Part shown: positions 12,168 to 23,900 of the stretch, in pieces | How positions within the stretch are numbered: position 1 is the stretch's first letter | How the letters are laid out: each line of letters begins with the position of its first letter | Assembly (NCBI GenBank): GCA_022496185.1 | Contig: WTXG01000001.1 | Span: 1,984,001 to 2,048,000, forward strand | Reading direction: 5' to 3' | DNA length: 64,000 nucleotides | Origin: Multifurca ochricompacta | Lineage: Eukaryota; Basidiomycota; Agaricomycetes; Russulales; Russulaceae | Notes under the pieces: generated by a model | The model's database searches: none | Seen by the model: only the letters and a program-made list of their open reading frames with translations | What the model was told of the DNA's origin: nothing | Program-made: the position numbers and the translations under genes

Positions 12168-12761
12168 CAAGATAGTAGAAATATAACTAATGATAGAGAG
12201 ACTGAGTACTGACATTGACTCTGTTCTGTTTATGAAATATATAAATCCCAAGCCAATGGTCGTTATGTCACCCTGGAAACGCAACGTACTAATTCTAATA
12301 TATTTTATTTTTGCACAGCCAAGTTTGATGATATGAACAAATGAAAATTTTTGATGATGATTGTTTTTCATTTTTGATGATTCAAATAGCCGACGTCTCT
12401 TTTTTGTACCTCTATATCTTCATCTCACTCTCTCTTTCTTTTCTCTCACTCTCTTTCTCTCACTCTCTATCTCTTTTTCTTTTTCGCTTTCTTCCCCCTT
12501 TTTTTTCTTTCTTTTTTCTCTTTTATATTCGTCCCAGTGGTATGTTCCTGTCCGTCTCCTACTTCTGGCGATTGACCCTGATCTCTCGACCTTATAGTGC
12601 GCTTGCGCCTTGATAAGCTCTCCTGCACCTGTTCTGATACTGCGAGACAGTACATTAGCGTAGATCGCTACATTATCGTTCACCCCGATCTACAATCTTT
12701 GCTGCCTTTTTTTGCGCCTACTTGATTAGCTCGGACTATCTCCAATCACTCTTTTTTCATA
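12168..12761 (+). promoter_or_regulatory. Intergenic region with CT-rich tract upstream of the Thr-rich secreted protein
   Basis: A strongly pyrimidine-biased tract runs from about 12421 to 12533 (CTCACTCTCTTTCTTTTC and similar) on the sense strand, some 230 bp before the start codon. CT-rich blocks just upstream of the transcription start are typical of highly expressed fungal genes. The apparent ORFs of this tract on both strands are low-complexity artefacts. Confidence 0.6.
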
Positions 12762-14492
12762 ATGATCTCCCTTGCTGTCGGCCTCACTCTTGTGTCCTAT
12801 GCGACCGCTCAGGTCATCTCCATGGTTCCCATTCCCGCTGCTGCGGGCGCATCCAGTTCAGCCTCTTCAAGTGCACCTCCCGCTGCTACGGGCGCTTCCA
12901 GTTCTTCTGCCTCGTTGCTGCCTTCGTCCGGGACCTCCCCTTATGGTTCTTCGCCCTCTCCTGCGAATAATCAATACAGCAACTCAGCTGCTCCCGCTAA
13001 TGACCAGTATGGCGCTTATTCATATCCTCCCCCGCAGTATACGCCTCCCCCGCACACCGAGGCTATGCCTTATTCCTCCTTTATGTCTGGAGGCTATAAG
13101 AGCCTAGATTGTGGGTATGGTTATCAGAAGGGTTATGATGGGAGCTGCACTAGCACACAGTCTTGGGTGCGTATCTGTATCCCTTTTGTGCTGCACTACC
13201 ATTTACTCAGTTCAATCATATTCAGTGGTCTACCACCGGTTGCTACCAGCCCCACCAGACGTGAGTATCACTTTGAATCGTGTCATGCGCCAATTCTTAT
13301 TTCCGCCTCTATCAGCTGTTATCAAGCGCCACCGGTGACCGTCACCAAAACCATGGTGGAGACAAAGACCATGACGGATACCAAGACTATGACGGAGACA
13401 ATGACCTCGGTACGTTCCTCTCAAAGGATGCAGTAAGCCCATTCAAACTTGGAGTGTGCAGACAGTCACTGTTCCCACAACGGTCACCAAGACAATGACG
13501 GACTTCAAGACGCAGACAGATCTGGAGACGAAGACAGAGTTCATGACGTCAACGATGCTTGTGCCCACCACTCGTGTGTGGGTCTCAACCGAGATTATTG
13601 ACCATACTTCGACGGTCCAACACACGCTCACGGCGACTTCGACCCAGACCCAAGTCACAACATATGTCAAGACAGACACGCGGACGCTCACAGATACTGA
13701 GACCAAGACGTCGGTTTCTACGCAGACGGACTTCGTTACCAAGACGTATTTGTCGACCATCGTTCAGCCTACTACCTACGTTAGCACGTTAGTGAGCACG
13801 CGGGTCATTGACAACGTATGTTCTTCCATTCGCAAACGCTATTTAGTGGGCCGTGCTGATTCAGTCTCCTTGCGTGTAGACTAAGACCGTCGAGGAGACG
13901 CAGACCAAGACGATGGTCGATACTCTCACCTACGTATCGACTGCTACTACTACCCAATTCCAGACCGCGACCGTCACCTCCGTCTCCATCAGCACGCTGA
14001 TTAAGCCTACGACTTATGTCTCGACACTCTTCTCCACCCGTGTTATTGACAACGTCAGTTGATTTGAATCATTTTTCCCTTTTGCCGTGCTCAGTCTCGA
14101 TTTTACAGACAAAGACCGTTGTTGATACCATGACCTCGACGGTCACTGAGAACCACACAGAGTTGAAGACTCTTACTGACATCTCGACCCAAACGCAGAC
14201 TCAAACAAAGACACAGACTCAAACCGCGACTGAGACGTCCGTGGTGGCTGAGACCGCGCTTGCCCAATGCCTCGGGAAGTGCCAGTCCCAGTGGGGTCTC
14301 TCTGCAGGCAATGGCAATAAGTACAACACGTACGCTTCGCCTTCGCCCTCCTGGACGACCACTACCACAGCTGGTAGCCCCTATATCACCAAGAGCCCAT
14401 CTTACTCGCCCGGCTCATATTCGTCGCCGTCCGCATCTAGCGCCTCTCCCGCTGCAGCTTCCACGACGGGCTGCGCAGGTTGCAGCGACTAA
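12762..14492 (+). CDS. Secreted Ser/Thr-rich glycoprotein with Thr-x repeats
   Basis: Starts with a signal peptide (MISLAVGLTLVSYATA, cleavage likely before Gln17). Next comes a Ala/Ser/Pro-rich linker, a PPPQYTPPPHTEAMPY segment and a small Cys pair (SLDCGYGYQKGYDGSCT). After several introns a long Thr-rich region follows in which Thr occupies nearly every second or third position (TKTMVETKTMTDTKTMTET; TQTQTQTKTQTQTATET). Two exons end with nearly the same 21-residue cassette ending in 'STRVIDN', at 13752-13815 and 13990-14053, each followed by an intron and 'TKTV'. The C terminus has four cysteines (CLGKCQSQW and GCAGCSD) and no hydrophobic GPI tail, so it is probably secreted and O-glycosylated rather than anchored. 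No enzyme domain seen. Family name not recognised; confidence is for a real secreted protein. Confidence 0.75.
13752..14053 (+). repeat. Duplicated exon-end cassette in the Thr-rich gene
   Basis: Copy 1 (13752-13815) and copy 2 (13990-14053) encode PTTYVSTLVSTRVIDN and PTTYVSTLFSTRVIDN. Both copies stop at an intron donor placed immediately after the AAC of Asn, so the intron position was duplicated with the exon. Confidence 0.75.
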
Positions 14493-14990
14493 ATACCGGG
14501 CTATGTGGTAGTGTCACGGAGGTGGTAGATTTAACCATACATAGTCTGCCAACTTGGAAGTGTTTTCGCTGTGCACATGGACGCGTCGTATATTAATTCC
14601 ACAAGGCCGCTGTTTGACATCATTTTGATTTTTATTGATTGATTTTTTTTTTTCTGAATAGCTTGTAGGTTCTGTTAATGCAGGGATCGTAGAGTCGTTG
14701 TTTACTTATTGCCGCAATGCTCCCAAGTTGATACTTGGAACTTTTACTTCATACTTCATCATCTCACCTCACGAGTTAAGTTAAGTTGACGTTGTTGTTG
14801 TGTGTGTATGTGTGTTTTGATTTTAAGTTGTTGGGGTTATGATTATGTAAGTTACCCATGTAATCCCGGTGATCACACTTGACTTGACTGTCGTGACCGG
14901 GATCACCACCGGGATCACCACGCCACTGGAAATCAGGATCAGTGACTTGTTGCTGTGCTGTGTAATGTGACCTACTAATCCTTTTGTCGA
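14493..14990. other. Intergenic region with CCGGGATCACCA tandem repeat
   Basis: 3' flank of the Thr-rich gene and 5' flank of the thioredoxin-like gene. It holds a T-run (14642-14653), TGTG-rich sequence near 14797-14815 and a 12-bp unit (CCGGGATCACCA) repeated at about 14897-14921 with a partial earlier GGTGATCAC. No coding region seen. Confidence 0.5.
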
Positions 14991-15707
14991 ATGCCGCTCA
15001 ATACTGCACAAAACCCCTTTGAACTTTCCTCATATGAAGATATCAGGGAAAATTTCCTCATTTTCTATGCCAGTCGTGATGAGAGCGGGAGGATGTGGTG
15101 TCCGGTGAGTCCGTTTTAACCGAAACATTATTATGGCCGCCCATGCCCATCGGCCCTCGGTCTCCTCCTGTTTCAAGTCGTGTATACGTATACGCTTATC
15201 GCATCTGCTCAGGATTGCCGTGTTGTGGAAGACCTCGTCGAACGAACATTCGCGCGAGCTGATGGCCCATCTGCCTTGATCATTTACGTTGGACAAAAAC
15301 CAGAGTGCGTCACGCTCCCCCCTCTGTTCTCCCTGGCACCGATCGGTCAGAAGAAAAAAGCGATGCCAGCTAGTCCCCCTTAGTACTGATGACTGACTTG
15401 CCTCGTGCCGGCTCGCCCCCGGCATTTGTTTCCTTTTTCCTAGATGGAAAACGGAAGCAAACAATTTCCGAGCTGCACCATGGTGCATACAATCTATACC
15501 AACAGTCGTTAAGCTGCAAGATGTACGTGTGTGTCATTCATTCGGTCTGGTCTGGGACGCAGTCCCCGGCGAGAGGGCAGCGCCGGTACTCATTATTGGT
15601 AACAATCGCAGGGAAAGGAGATCGGGCGACTCGTGGAGGGTGATATCATCAATGGTCCCGGTCTCGAAGAGTTCGTCGAACCGGTCGTCCCCCCCGCCTC
15701 CCTCTAG
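14991..15707 (+). CDS. Thioredoxin-like protein, TRP14/TXNDC17 (DUF953) family
   Basis: Cytosolic disulfide reductase-like protein. Exon 1 is 14991-15104 and begins MPLNTAQNPFELSSYEDIRE; joining the next exon creates the active-site motif RMWCPDCRVVEDLVER. WCPDC is the diagnostic active site of the TRP14 family, in place of the WCGPC of thioredoxin. Later exons give the family's PWCIQSIPTVVKLQDGKEI segment with the cis-Pro loop (SIPT) and the end VEGDIINGPGLEEF; stop TAG 15705-15707. Four exons, about 125 aa, which fits the family. In animals TRP14 reduces cystine and selected protein disulfides; the fungal substrate is not known from the sequence. Confidence 0.88.
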
Positions 15708-18700
15708 CCAATAGTTCGGAGATACGGAACAAATTGCCTATGGGCGCGCGCAGTACTCGTAAGCGCAAGGCTTGTCATCCTGTGCTTGGTCACAAATCTC
15801 TCGTAATTGCGTTTGAGCCTTTACTCGAGATTTGCACGATACATTGATTGGATGTGGGCTTTGGTAGGGCTACCAATAGAATGAAATCCTGTGGTTCTTC
15901 CAAGCTTCGAAGAGAACGTTGGCAGCCAGACTGCGCCCGTCCAAACTTGTTTGTGAGTTTAATGTGACATGATGGTGAACTTGGCCCCCCCTACCCTCTT
16001 TTGTTTCGCTCTGTGCGCTTGTCCGCAGGGCATGATGGAATCAATGTTCCATGACCCTGACCTGGCCGTGATCGGTCAATTGGTATGGCTTTATGGTATT
16101 ATACACAAAGTCAACACCACCCCTGGCTGCCTCCTGGTGATTTCTCCGCCTTAAGTTACCACAATCACCGTTGGCCGCACCGAACCAAGTGGGCGTGTGA
16201 TGATGTCCCTTGGAATGGCTGCTTCGCTTCATCAGAAACCTACACGTTCTAGACGGTGCACGATATAAGCTCCACATGTTATTTGACTTTTGTAACCGAG
16301 TAGCTGAGGTGCGTTTCATTGCGTTTCATTACCAACATACATATATTAAAATGAAATATACTGATTGACTTGGTCTAAAGACACAAGCAAGGGGCGAGCT
16401 CCTGATTCCTCTTTTTTTCTTTTTTTCGTTGATTGGAGTCATCTAGGAAGGTTCAACAACATGATAATCTCCCACAGGAGCGACTGTACTGTAATTGAAA
16501 TGATTCACTGGATGAGCGAGATGAAAAAATAAAAATAAAAAACGATCAACGTTGATTCCAGCGGTGAATTATCCCCAGTGGTGGGGTATGCCGAAGCGTT
16601 ACCTTCTAAGGTAGGTGCAGTCCTGAAGGGCGCCGATTACGCCAGGGTGATCCGCACATCACTAGAGTTTACCTTTATACACTTGCGGGCAACGTCGCGT
16701 TGTGACGTTGGCCTCTTCCGTAAAGGTATGAATGGGTGCCTTGCCAGTGTGGCCCATGGTTTTGCGCAAAATAGTTGTCCATCCTTAAAATGGTGGCATT
16801 ATTACGGGAGGGAGAGGGGGGGGGCATCGCGTAATGACCAAACCTTGCTGAGGGGGAATTGGGGGGGGGGAGGGGGTCCGGATGCAAATTTTATGGACAG
16901 AACTCTCACCAGCGAGTCATCGTTTTCAAGCCCCGGGATATATTTCCCTCACCATGACATGGGTGTCACATCAGACAGCGCAGACGGAGATTTGAAGGCC
17001 ATATCTGTTTTTCCCCCCTGTCATGTTGTTGGGGTGGTCGTTTGATTGTTGCTATAAGCCATTTTGGCGGTCTGTGGGAGGACATTGAGGTTTTCTTCTC
17101 ATCCTTCCCATAGTCCACCGAGATGTCCGTATACGGTGGTAGCCGTCGTTACTGGTTTTACTAAAGAGTAAGGTATTTGGTACCTTATCTTATTAGGACT
17201 CTGATGGAAGTCATTAAAAATTCCCCCGCACAGTGGTCATCTATTTCCGAGGATGGGATGAGCTGTCTCAATGACTTTTGGGAGCAGGAGTACTCTGACT
17301 ATCCCATCCCATCCCATCCCAATCCCATCCATCAAATATCAAATAATATCATATCATCACAGGTCAGGTTTAATTGCACGAAGAAGGGGACCCCGGATAC
17401 GTTCCCACCAGAGTGGCGAGGAAGGGTTTTGGGGTCTTAGAGTCGCGTCGCGTCATTGTAGTAAATCTCCCTTAAAAGTTGATCGGACGGATTGAGACAC
17501 TCCATGGTTTCAGTCAAAATTCAACAAACGTGCCGTCAACGTCGCGTACTCTTAGCATTGGTTCCATTGTGCCATCCATGGAACTAGGTTTTGTGTGTGT
17601 ACATACATTGGATCTAGACAAGCCCGATCATTAGGTATAGTTATTAATTTATCGTTCTTGTGTTTTGTTGTTTGTAGACGAGAAAGTGGCCAAGGCCAAG
17701 GCCAAGCCGGACCGTTAAAATAAAATAAAATAAAATAAAATAAATAAATCAGGGATCAGGATCAAGATCAGGTTACAGGTTAGCAGGTTAGGACAGCGGG
17801 ATCAGGGTCAAGATCCGATCGGATTGAGGGCGCAAGACGCCAACTTGAAACAAACAACAGAAGGAAAGGAAGAAGCAAGCACAAGCAACAACACTGTTTT
17901 TTTCAAGCGTTACCGTCACAGTCACCATCACAAGTCACTTATTCTAATCAACCCTTTTTGTGTCGCCCGCCTACCGGGGAAATACAAAATCACCAACAAA
18001 CAACAAGAGAAAGGACAATGTCACCCTTTGGTTTTTGGGAGGGGCAGTGCTTTCTTTACATCACGTAACACTCTATGAACGAATGTAGTACTTCCTAATT
18101 CGTCATTTATAGCCCTGATCCGTATCGTATTTCGCTTCTCGAGGTTCCAACTTTCAACTTCAACGTTTCATTAACGCCTTGTCGCCTTGTCCTTTGGCGT
18201 GCATCATGCATCCACAGGGACACATCCATTAATTATAGTTATAGTTAGGCGAGTCGCCTCTACAACTCACACTCACATTCACACTCACAATTCACTCACT
18301 TATTCATTCATTCATTCACTCACCACTCACTTACACACGCACTCGAACGCAGCGCCAATCCTTCGGTTTCGGAGTCAACGGATGAGTCACACCCATTCGT
18401 ACTAAAATGTAATGTGTTACCGTCACCGTTACAATTATCCAATATCCAATCCAATCCAAATTTCAAAAACATAAGTCTGTGCTGCACTTCCTAACTCGTT
18501 CCCGTCAAACTACACGCATGGAGATTTTACACAGGAAAATAACCCACCTTCAAGATTTTATAGACTACCGGTGATAGTAATGATTCCAGAGAACAGGGCA
18601 AGGGCAACATACGCTGGTTGGTTGCGGCACTCGCACAAACTATTTAAAGGGCTGACACCTCCGCCTACATGTCTCCCACCACTTCTCCATCCCATTCCAA

Positions 18701-18728
18701 ATCATATCTTGTTTAGAGATTATTCAGA
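15708..18728. other. Gene-poor region (3.0 kb)
   Basis: No gene supported. Open frames here (for example 16578-17045 on plus and 16041-16319 on minus) are short, lack splice-joined homologous neighbours and show no recognisable family. Simple sequence seen: G-runs at 16811-16824 and 16852-16876, CCCATCCCAT near 17301-17330, CCAAGG repeats at 17691-17705, an (AAAAT)n run at 17715-17745, GGATCAGGATCAAGATCAGG-type repeats near 17750-17815, and CACTCACATTCACACTCA near 18270-18330. A TATTTAAA lies at 18641, some 88 bp before the next start codon. Confidence 0.5.
17715..17750. repeat. (AAAAT)n microsatellite
   Basis: Tandem AAAAT/AAAT units between 17715 and about 17748, in the gene-poor region. 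Confidence 0.8.
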
Positions 18729-20118
18729 ATGCCTGGCCTTACCCCTGTTCGCTCATCTGCAAAACGCTCGTCGTCGTTTACCATAACTCTCCTGCTGATT
18801 TCCTGTCTGCAACCTTCCCCACTCTTCGCCGTCACGAAGAATCTGCAAATATCGTATTTGCACATGCTCTCAAACTTCTCGGGAGTGAGGCGGCATTGAC
18901 TGGATGCCATTTCACAAACGAGTCCGATGTCAGCACTTGGTGGTGGAAACAAGAAACGCGCCTATCACATAATCACGTGGTCGATCATCCCATTAGCACT
19001 GGCACTGGCACTGGCACTGGCACTGGTACCGGTACTGGTACTGGCAGGTCTAACACTAACGCTAACGGAAACGAACCATTCTGGCTAACCGTCTGGTCTT
19101 CCATATCTCCGTTCATTCCACCGACACTTGATATCGTGTTGTCGTGCGTCAGCTCGACCTTAGGTGATTACCCCATATTTCTGTGGACACCCAAGAATCC
19201 CACTTCGACATCACCTTCGTGGCTTCACTCTCGTATCGAACCTCTCGCGGATCATCTTCTTCACATTGTACCCCCGCGGCGTGTATTTTCAGTTTTCGGT
19301 GCGACTTGGCTTGTCAAGCCATTCACAAGACATTGGTCGGATCTCGTTCAGTGCCCCATCGAGCCGGAGCCGTTCTACGCCGCTTGTTATACGTATTGCA
19401 ATTTGGAGACGTTCAAAGAGTCCAACGATTCCCTTACTCGTGGCGATGGCATACGACGAGCTAATATGGAAGACCTTGGGGCGGTTGCCCAACTGTGTAA
19501 AGAATTCGCGGATGATTCGGTACGTTTCACTTTTCACCTTCCCCCAACTTATCCGTAATCCCGCCACCCTGTCGGTGGATGGATATAGGTATATTTGGAT
19601 TTGAACTCTTTCCATTTCCATTTATAGGTTTACTTCCCACTCGAGATCGATGCCGCGACTATCGAGGGACGAGAACTGATCTCCAAAGGACTCATTTGGA
19701 TATACGAATCCGATGGAGAGGTTACTTCCATTTGTGCTGTCACCCGTAGCACTCAGAACGTTTCCGCGATTACTAAAGTATATACGACGCCCAAATGGAG
19801 ACGTCGGGGATTTGCAGAACATTTGGTTCGAAATGTGACCAAGCGGTTCGTCATTCGTCATCATCAGCACGCTCTCTCCACTCCACTTCAATTCATCCAC
19901 CTTTCCCTTGGTTGTTTGATTGATCCCATCATCCCCTTAGACTTTTAATCGATTGCGGTAAACGCAGCGTGACTCTGTACGTTGGGCATAGCAACAACGC
20001 GCAACGCGTCTACGACCGCGTTGGTTTTGTCGGCTTGTGTGGGAAGGAGAAGATAAACGGCGTAGAGGACTCTCTGGAGCTAGGCTTGGTGACTGGTTTC
20101 CCAAGGGGCCATTGGTGA
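18729..20118 (+). CDS. GNAT-family N-acetyltransferase (one-base frame break near start)
   Basis: Three exons. Exon 1 runs through a variable N-terminal half to ADDS near 19518; exon 2 starts at about 19629 (VYFPLEIDAATIEGRELI) and exon 3 at about 19941 (LLIDCGKRSVTLYVGHSN). Motif A of the acetyl-CoA-binding fold is VYTTPKWRRRGFAEHLV (R/Q-x-x-G-x-A type) and motif B is NNAQRVYDRVGFV. The stop is TGA at 20116-20118. The start ATG 18729 (MPGLTPVRSSAKR) is in frame 0 while the rest (LVVVYHNSPADFLSATF) is in frame 2; one extra base after the CG at 18765-18766 would join them smoothly. No ATG exists in frame 2 before 18896. A GGCACT/GGTACT hexamer repeat (18997-19045) encodes alternating Thr-Gly. 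Substrate unknown. Confidence 0.75.
18997..19045 (+). repeat. Coding hexanucleotide repeat (GGCACT/GGTACT)n
   Basis: About eight tandem hexamers that keep the reading frame and encode (Gly-Thr)n inside the GNAT protein. The unit is a multiple of three, so copy changes would alter linker length without a frameshift. Confidence 0.85.
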
Positions 20119-20842
20119 CGGTTTCGTTTCGTTTCGTTTCGTTTCGTTTCATTTCATTTCACTTTACAAATTAAGTTCGCATCATTATTTTTTCCCATCC
20201 ACCCCCCCCCCCGTTAAAGTAGGCTCGGTCTATGTTCTGAGTCCCATGTGTATCAAATAGTTCTCTCTCTCTTACGTTATAGTCTACAGTTTAGCACACA
20301 CGACTAGTCACTTATCCCTATGATGCTTGTCACATGATAAATTCTTCAAAATGATGAGAAAGAATCCCGGAAATAAATAGATGTTCTAGAGCCCGGCGGT
20401 GATCTAGTAACGAACTACCAAAACGGCATGGTTCTTGGCCATCACCACGAGTCTAACAACAAGCTGGGGGAACTGAAAAGTTCTTCCAGATAACAAGAAC
20501 TTGAATCCTGATCTGGTCGCTGAACGTTCGTGATGGCCAAGGCTCCCCAAAGTAGTAGACTCAGTCGGTTGGACACAAGGTCGTCGTATGCCTTTTATGC
20601 CTCCGATCAAAAATATCACAGACTCGGGGGCATACTATGCCTATGCTCCATAAATCAAAGCAGGGCAAGCCCCTGCGGCCCCCATCCGTTCCTGGCACTT
20701 CACGTCGCAAGACCGCTTCCCAAGGGCACGGGGCCGAGGTGCGCAACTACGCACCCTCTCATAAGTCACCCTTGGGGCTCCTGGGGGGTCAGTACGGAGA
20801 CACTCGGCCCGAGGCCATGGTTATTTTTTAGGAGGCAGCAAC
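20119..20842. other. Intergenic region between the GNAT gene and the LINE
   Basis: Begins with (GTTTC)n at 20121-20160 directly after the stop codon, then a C-run at 20204-20214. The part from about 20640 to 20842 is GC-rich and unlike the AT-rich part before it. It lies outside the target-site duplication of the LINE, so it is old flank or an older insertion; I do not recognise it. Confidence 0.45.
20121..20160. repeat. (GTTTC)n microsatellite after the GNAT stop codon
   Basis: Six perfect GTTTC units followed by two ATTTC variants. Confidence 0.85.
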
Positions 20843-20857
20843 GGATCGGCGGAGCCA
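20843..20857. repeat. LINE target-site duplication, 5' copy
   Basis: GGATCGGCGGAGCCA, identical over 15 bp to the sequence directly after the poly(A) tail at 28605-28619. The bases on either side differ, so the match is bounded exactly at both ends. Confidence 0.9.
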
Positions 20858-20996
20858 TCCTTCTTTCTCTCAAACCACCACCATCAAGCTTGAGCCTTGC
20901 TCGCTTTGGGGTGTTTTTGTTAGCTAGATTGTACTCTAAACAAGTTTTTCGTCCTCTCGTTGCGGGCCCCTTCAGCCCATAAGTTTTACCTACGCT

Positions 20997-23900
20997 ATGT
21001 CTGGCGGCAACGCTGCCAACCCGATCGAGGTGGGTTCGTCGCCTTCGGCGGACTCATCCATTGTCCTTGTGGGGCCACAAGTCGTGACCCCATCCCCTCC
21101 TCCTCCCTACGTCCCACCCCCTCGCACTGGGGGTGAACACCTCGCCCTTGGGGCTGCCAACCCCATCTCCTACCCTCCGGAGCTGCCGTCGGATGAAGCG
21201 GTCCTCGCTTACCTCCGACCCATGCTCTATGACCCTGTCGACACGCCGGACAGGGCCATCCGCCTTGACACCGCTGCCCATGAGCGGTGTGTCGAATACC
21301 TCAACGAGGCTCGCCGTCGCGACCTCCACTCAGTAGCCGAGAATAGCATGGGCTACTCGCTCTACTACCTTGCGGCCGCCCTCCGCATGGAAGAGAACTC
21401 CGATATGGGCATCACTGCTGCGCTCCTCGAGCGATCCAGCAGCATTACGACCGCTCTCCTCGACGCTGGGATCCAACGTACAGGTGAGATCTCCTATAAT
21501 ACTGGTCTTGAACCAGTTTCCTGGGGCAGATTGCTCCGCAACATTTTGGGGGCGTTGATACGGGGCCTGCTCCGTTCTCCCTCCGCAATCTCCCTCCTGG
21601 ACTACCACGAGGGCGGTGACTTTATCGATGCGGTTTCCCTACCGCGTGGGGCCGAGGTACCCCAAACACCTCTTGCTCACTTGCAGGTGATGGCTGCGCA
21701 ACTCCATCAAATTTTTAACGGCCGGCAATCGAACGCCCAAGCCCACGTCGATAGCCTCAGCGCCAAAGTCGACGAATCCCTCCGCGCCTCGTTGCGCGCC
21801 GAATGGCTGGCTCAAGTGGCCACCCCTGAATTCATGGACGAGCTCCGGCTCTCCCTTCGTCAACAGTTGGAAACTGAAGCTGCCGCTGAAGTTTACGCTG
21901 CCCGCGACCAGACCCGCGCCCGCATCCAGGCCGAACTGGAAGCCCAGATGTACGCGGAGGTCTCACAAGAGGTCTCTGCCTTCCGGCTTCAGTACTCGGC
22001 TGAGCGCCATGCAAAAGCCCAGGCTGAGATTGATCTCTTAGCCATCTCCCCCTTGGCTGACCTTGACAGGACGCCTCGCTCCGCGGCCAAGTCGCGGACC
22101 GCACGAAAAAAGGCCCGCCGTGAGTCTCCGACGACGCCCACGCGCTCGCGTTCGCGAGCGGCCCCTTACCCTTCCCGACCTGCTTCCCGGGCTTCCTCTC
22201 GTTCCGACGACGTTGTCCCGGAGACACAACCCGCTGCACCGATGGCGGTTTCTCCCCCAGTGATCTCACAACCACTGGAGGAGTTCTTCCACCCGGTCAC
22301 AGCCTCCGGTTTTGACGCCGCGAACCATGGTATCGCGGCGTCCATGCATGCTTTCGAGGAGACGATGCCGGGCCCTGATGAGGGCCCTCGAGCTGAGTCC
22401 TCCTCACTCTCGTACCTCACTGAGGTACCTGCTGACGATGTGGCACCTCCGCCACCCCAACCGTCTGACCCCCTCGACCGCATCGCGGCCACGCTTGCGC
22501 TGGTTCTTGAGCGCATCGACCGCTTGGAACGGGGCGTCCCCGCTGCACCTCCAGTGGCCCCTGCTCGACCTGCTGCGCGCCCGGCCGCTCGCCCTCCGGC
22601 TGCTGCTGCCGCCCGCACTCCTGCCCCGCCTGCTGCCACCGCTGCTCCAGCGGGACCTGTGGGCGCCACTCCGACTGACAACTTCCGAGTTGTAGGACCG
22701 TCAACGATGGCCCAGCAACTCCGCGCTGTCTCCTTCGCCCAGGCCGCGACTAAGGCCCAGGGTCGCACCATGCAGGGTGCCCCCAACCCCCGCGCTCCTC
22801 CTAAGGCAGCGACCACGTCCCTAACGCGAGCTCCGGCCTCGGAGCACACCACGGAAGTTTCGGTGATCCTGCCGCCTCTTCCTGCTGGCGTGCTGTCCCG
22901 TGGCCTCCCGCCTCCGCCCCAGCTCCTCCTCGGCGCCCGACAGGCCCTGCTCAAACAGGCCCCGTCCGCCCCCCACCTTCTCTCCGGTCGCTGGTCCGTC
23001 GGCGCCGGTCGCTCGGAAGGTAACTTCATCTTCACGTTCGCTGGTGCTCACCCGCTCCAGACCCTGCTCCCGTACGAGCCCGCGCTCGTCAAACAATTCC
23101 CCGGGGGCCATCTCGTCCCGACTCGCGGCTGGGAATGGTTCCAGCTGCGCGATGTTTACGTGTCGGCTGGCGACGGCGTCATCTTTGACCCGGCCACCCT
23201 TCAGACGGAACTTCGTCGCAATGGGCAGTTTACCCATTCCCTCTTCCCGTCCCCGCCGCGTTGGCAACAGGAGCCGACCAACATCCGCTCCGCGCGCGCG
23301 ACGGTCGTCTTTGCCCTGCACGGGCTCTCCCAGGTCGAGGTTGCGCGTTTGCTCCGCACTCCCTGTTACATGTTCGGACGCCTGGCCCGGCTTGTTCATG
23401 CCGGCCCCGCCCCGACGCTCGTTCAGTGTGGCCGTTGCCACAAACTGGGTCACAGGACCCAACAACTTAAGCGTGCCAACGGCCGCCGTGTCTGTGCCCA
23501 GCCACTGGACAAGCCTCTCTGCTACAAGTGCGGCGGGGCCCACCCTTTCGCGGAGCACAACATCCGCTGCACAGGCCCCCACCAGGTCGCGGGCCAGTGT
23601 GACTGCACTTTCAAGTGCCTCCTTTGCGGCCAGACCGGGCACCATGCCCGCTCTGCCAAGTGCCCCAAGCGAGGCCCTTTCGCTGCTCCTCCCCTTGCGG
23701 ATACCCCTGCTAACTGGACAGGTCCCTCGGTCGAACCCGCGCCCGTTCTTGGCGCGACGCCCGGGAACTCCCAATCGGCGGGTGCCGCAGACTCTTTCAC
23801 CCCGGTCTCTCGTCGGGCTCGCAAGCGTGCGGCTCAGGCAACGCCTGCGGCGCAGCCCGCACCCGCTGCCCCACCCGCGGCTAAGCCCCTTGTTGCGCGC

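Noticed and set aside
13443..13760. Minus-strand Val/Ser-rich frame opposite the Thr-rich gene
   Set aside because: Antisense of ACN-rich Thr codons necessarily gives Val-rich frames.
16578..17045. 155-codon open frame on plus in the gene-poor region
   Set aside because: No recognisable family, low-complexity Gly/Arg part from G runs, no spliced neighbours.
20640..20842. GC-rich stretch before the LINE as part of its 5' UTR
   Set aside because: It lies outside the 15-bp target-site duplication, which sets the 5' end at 20858.
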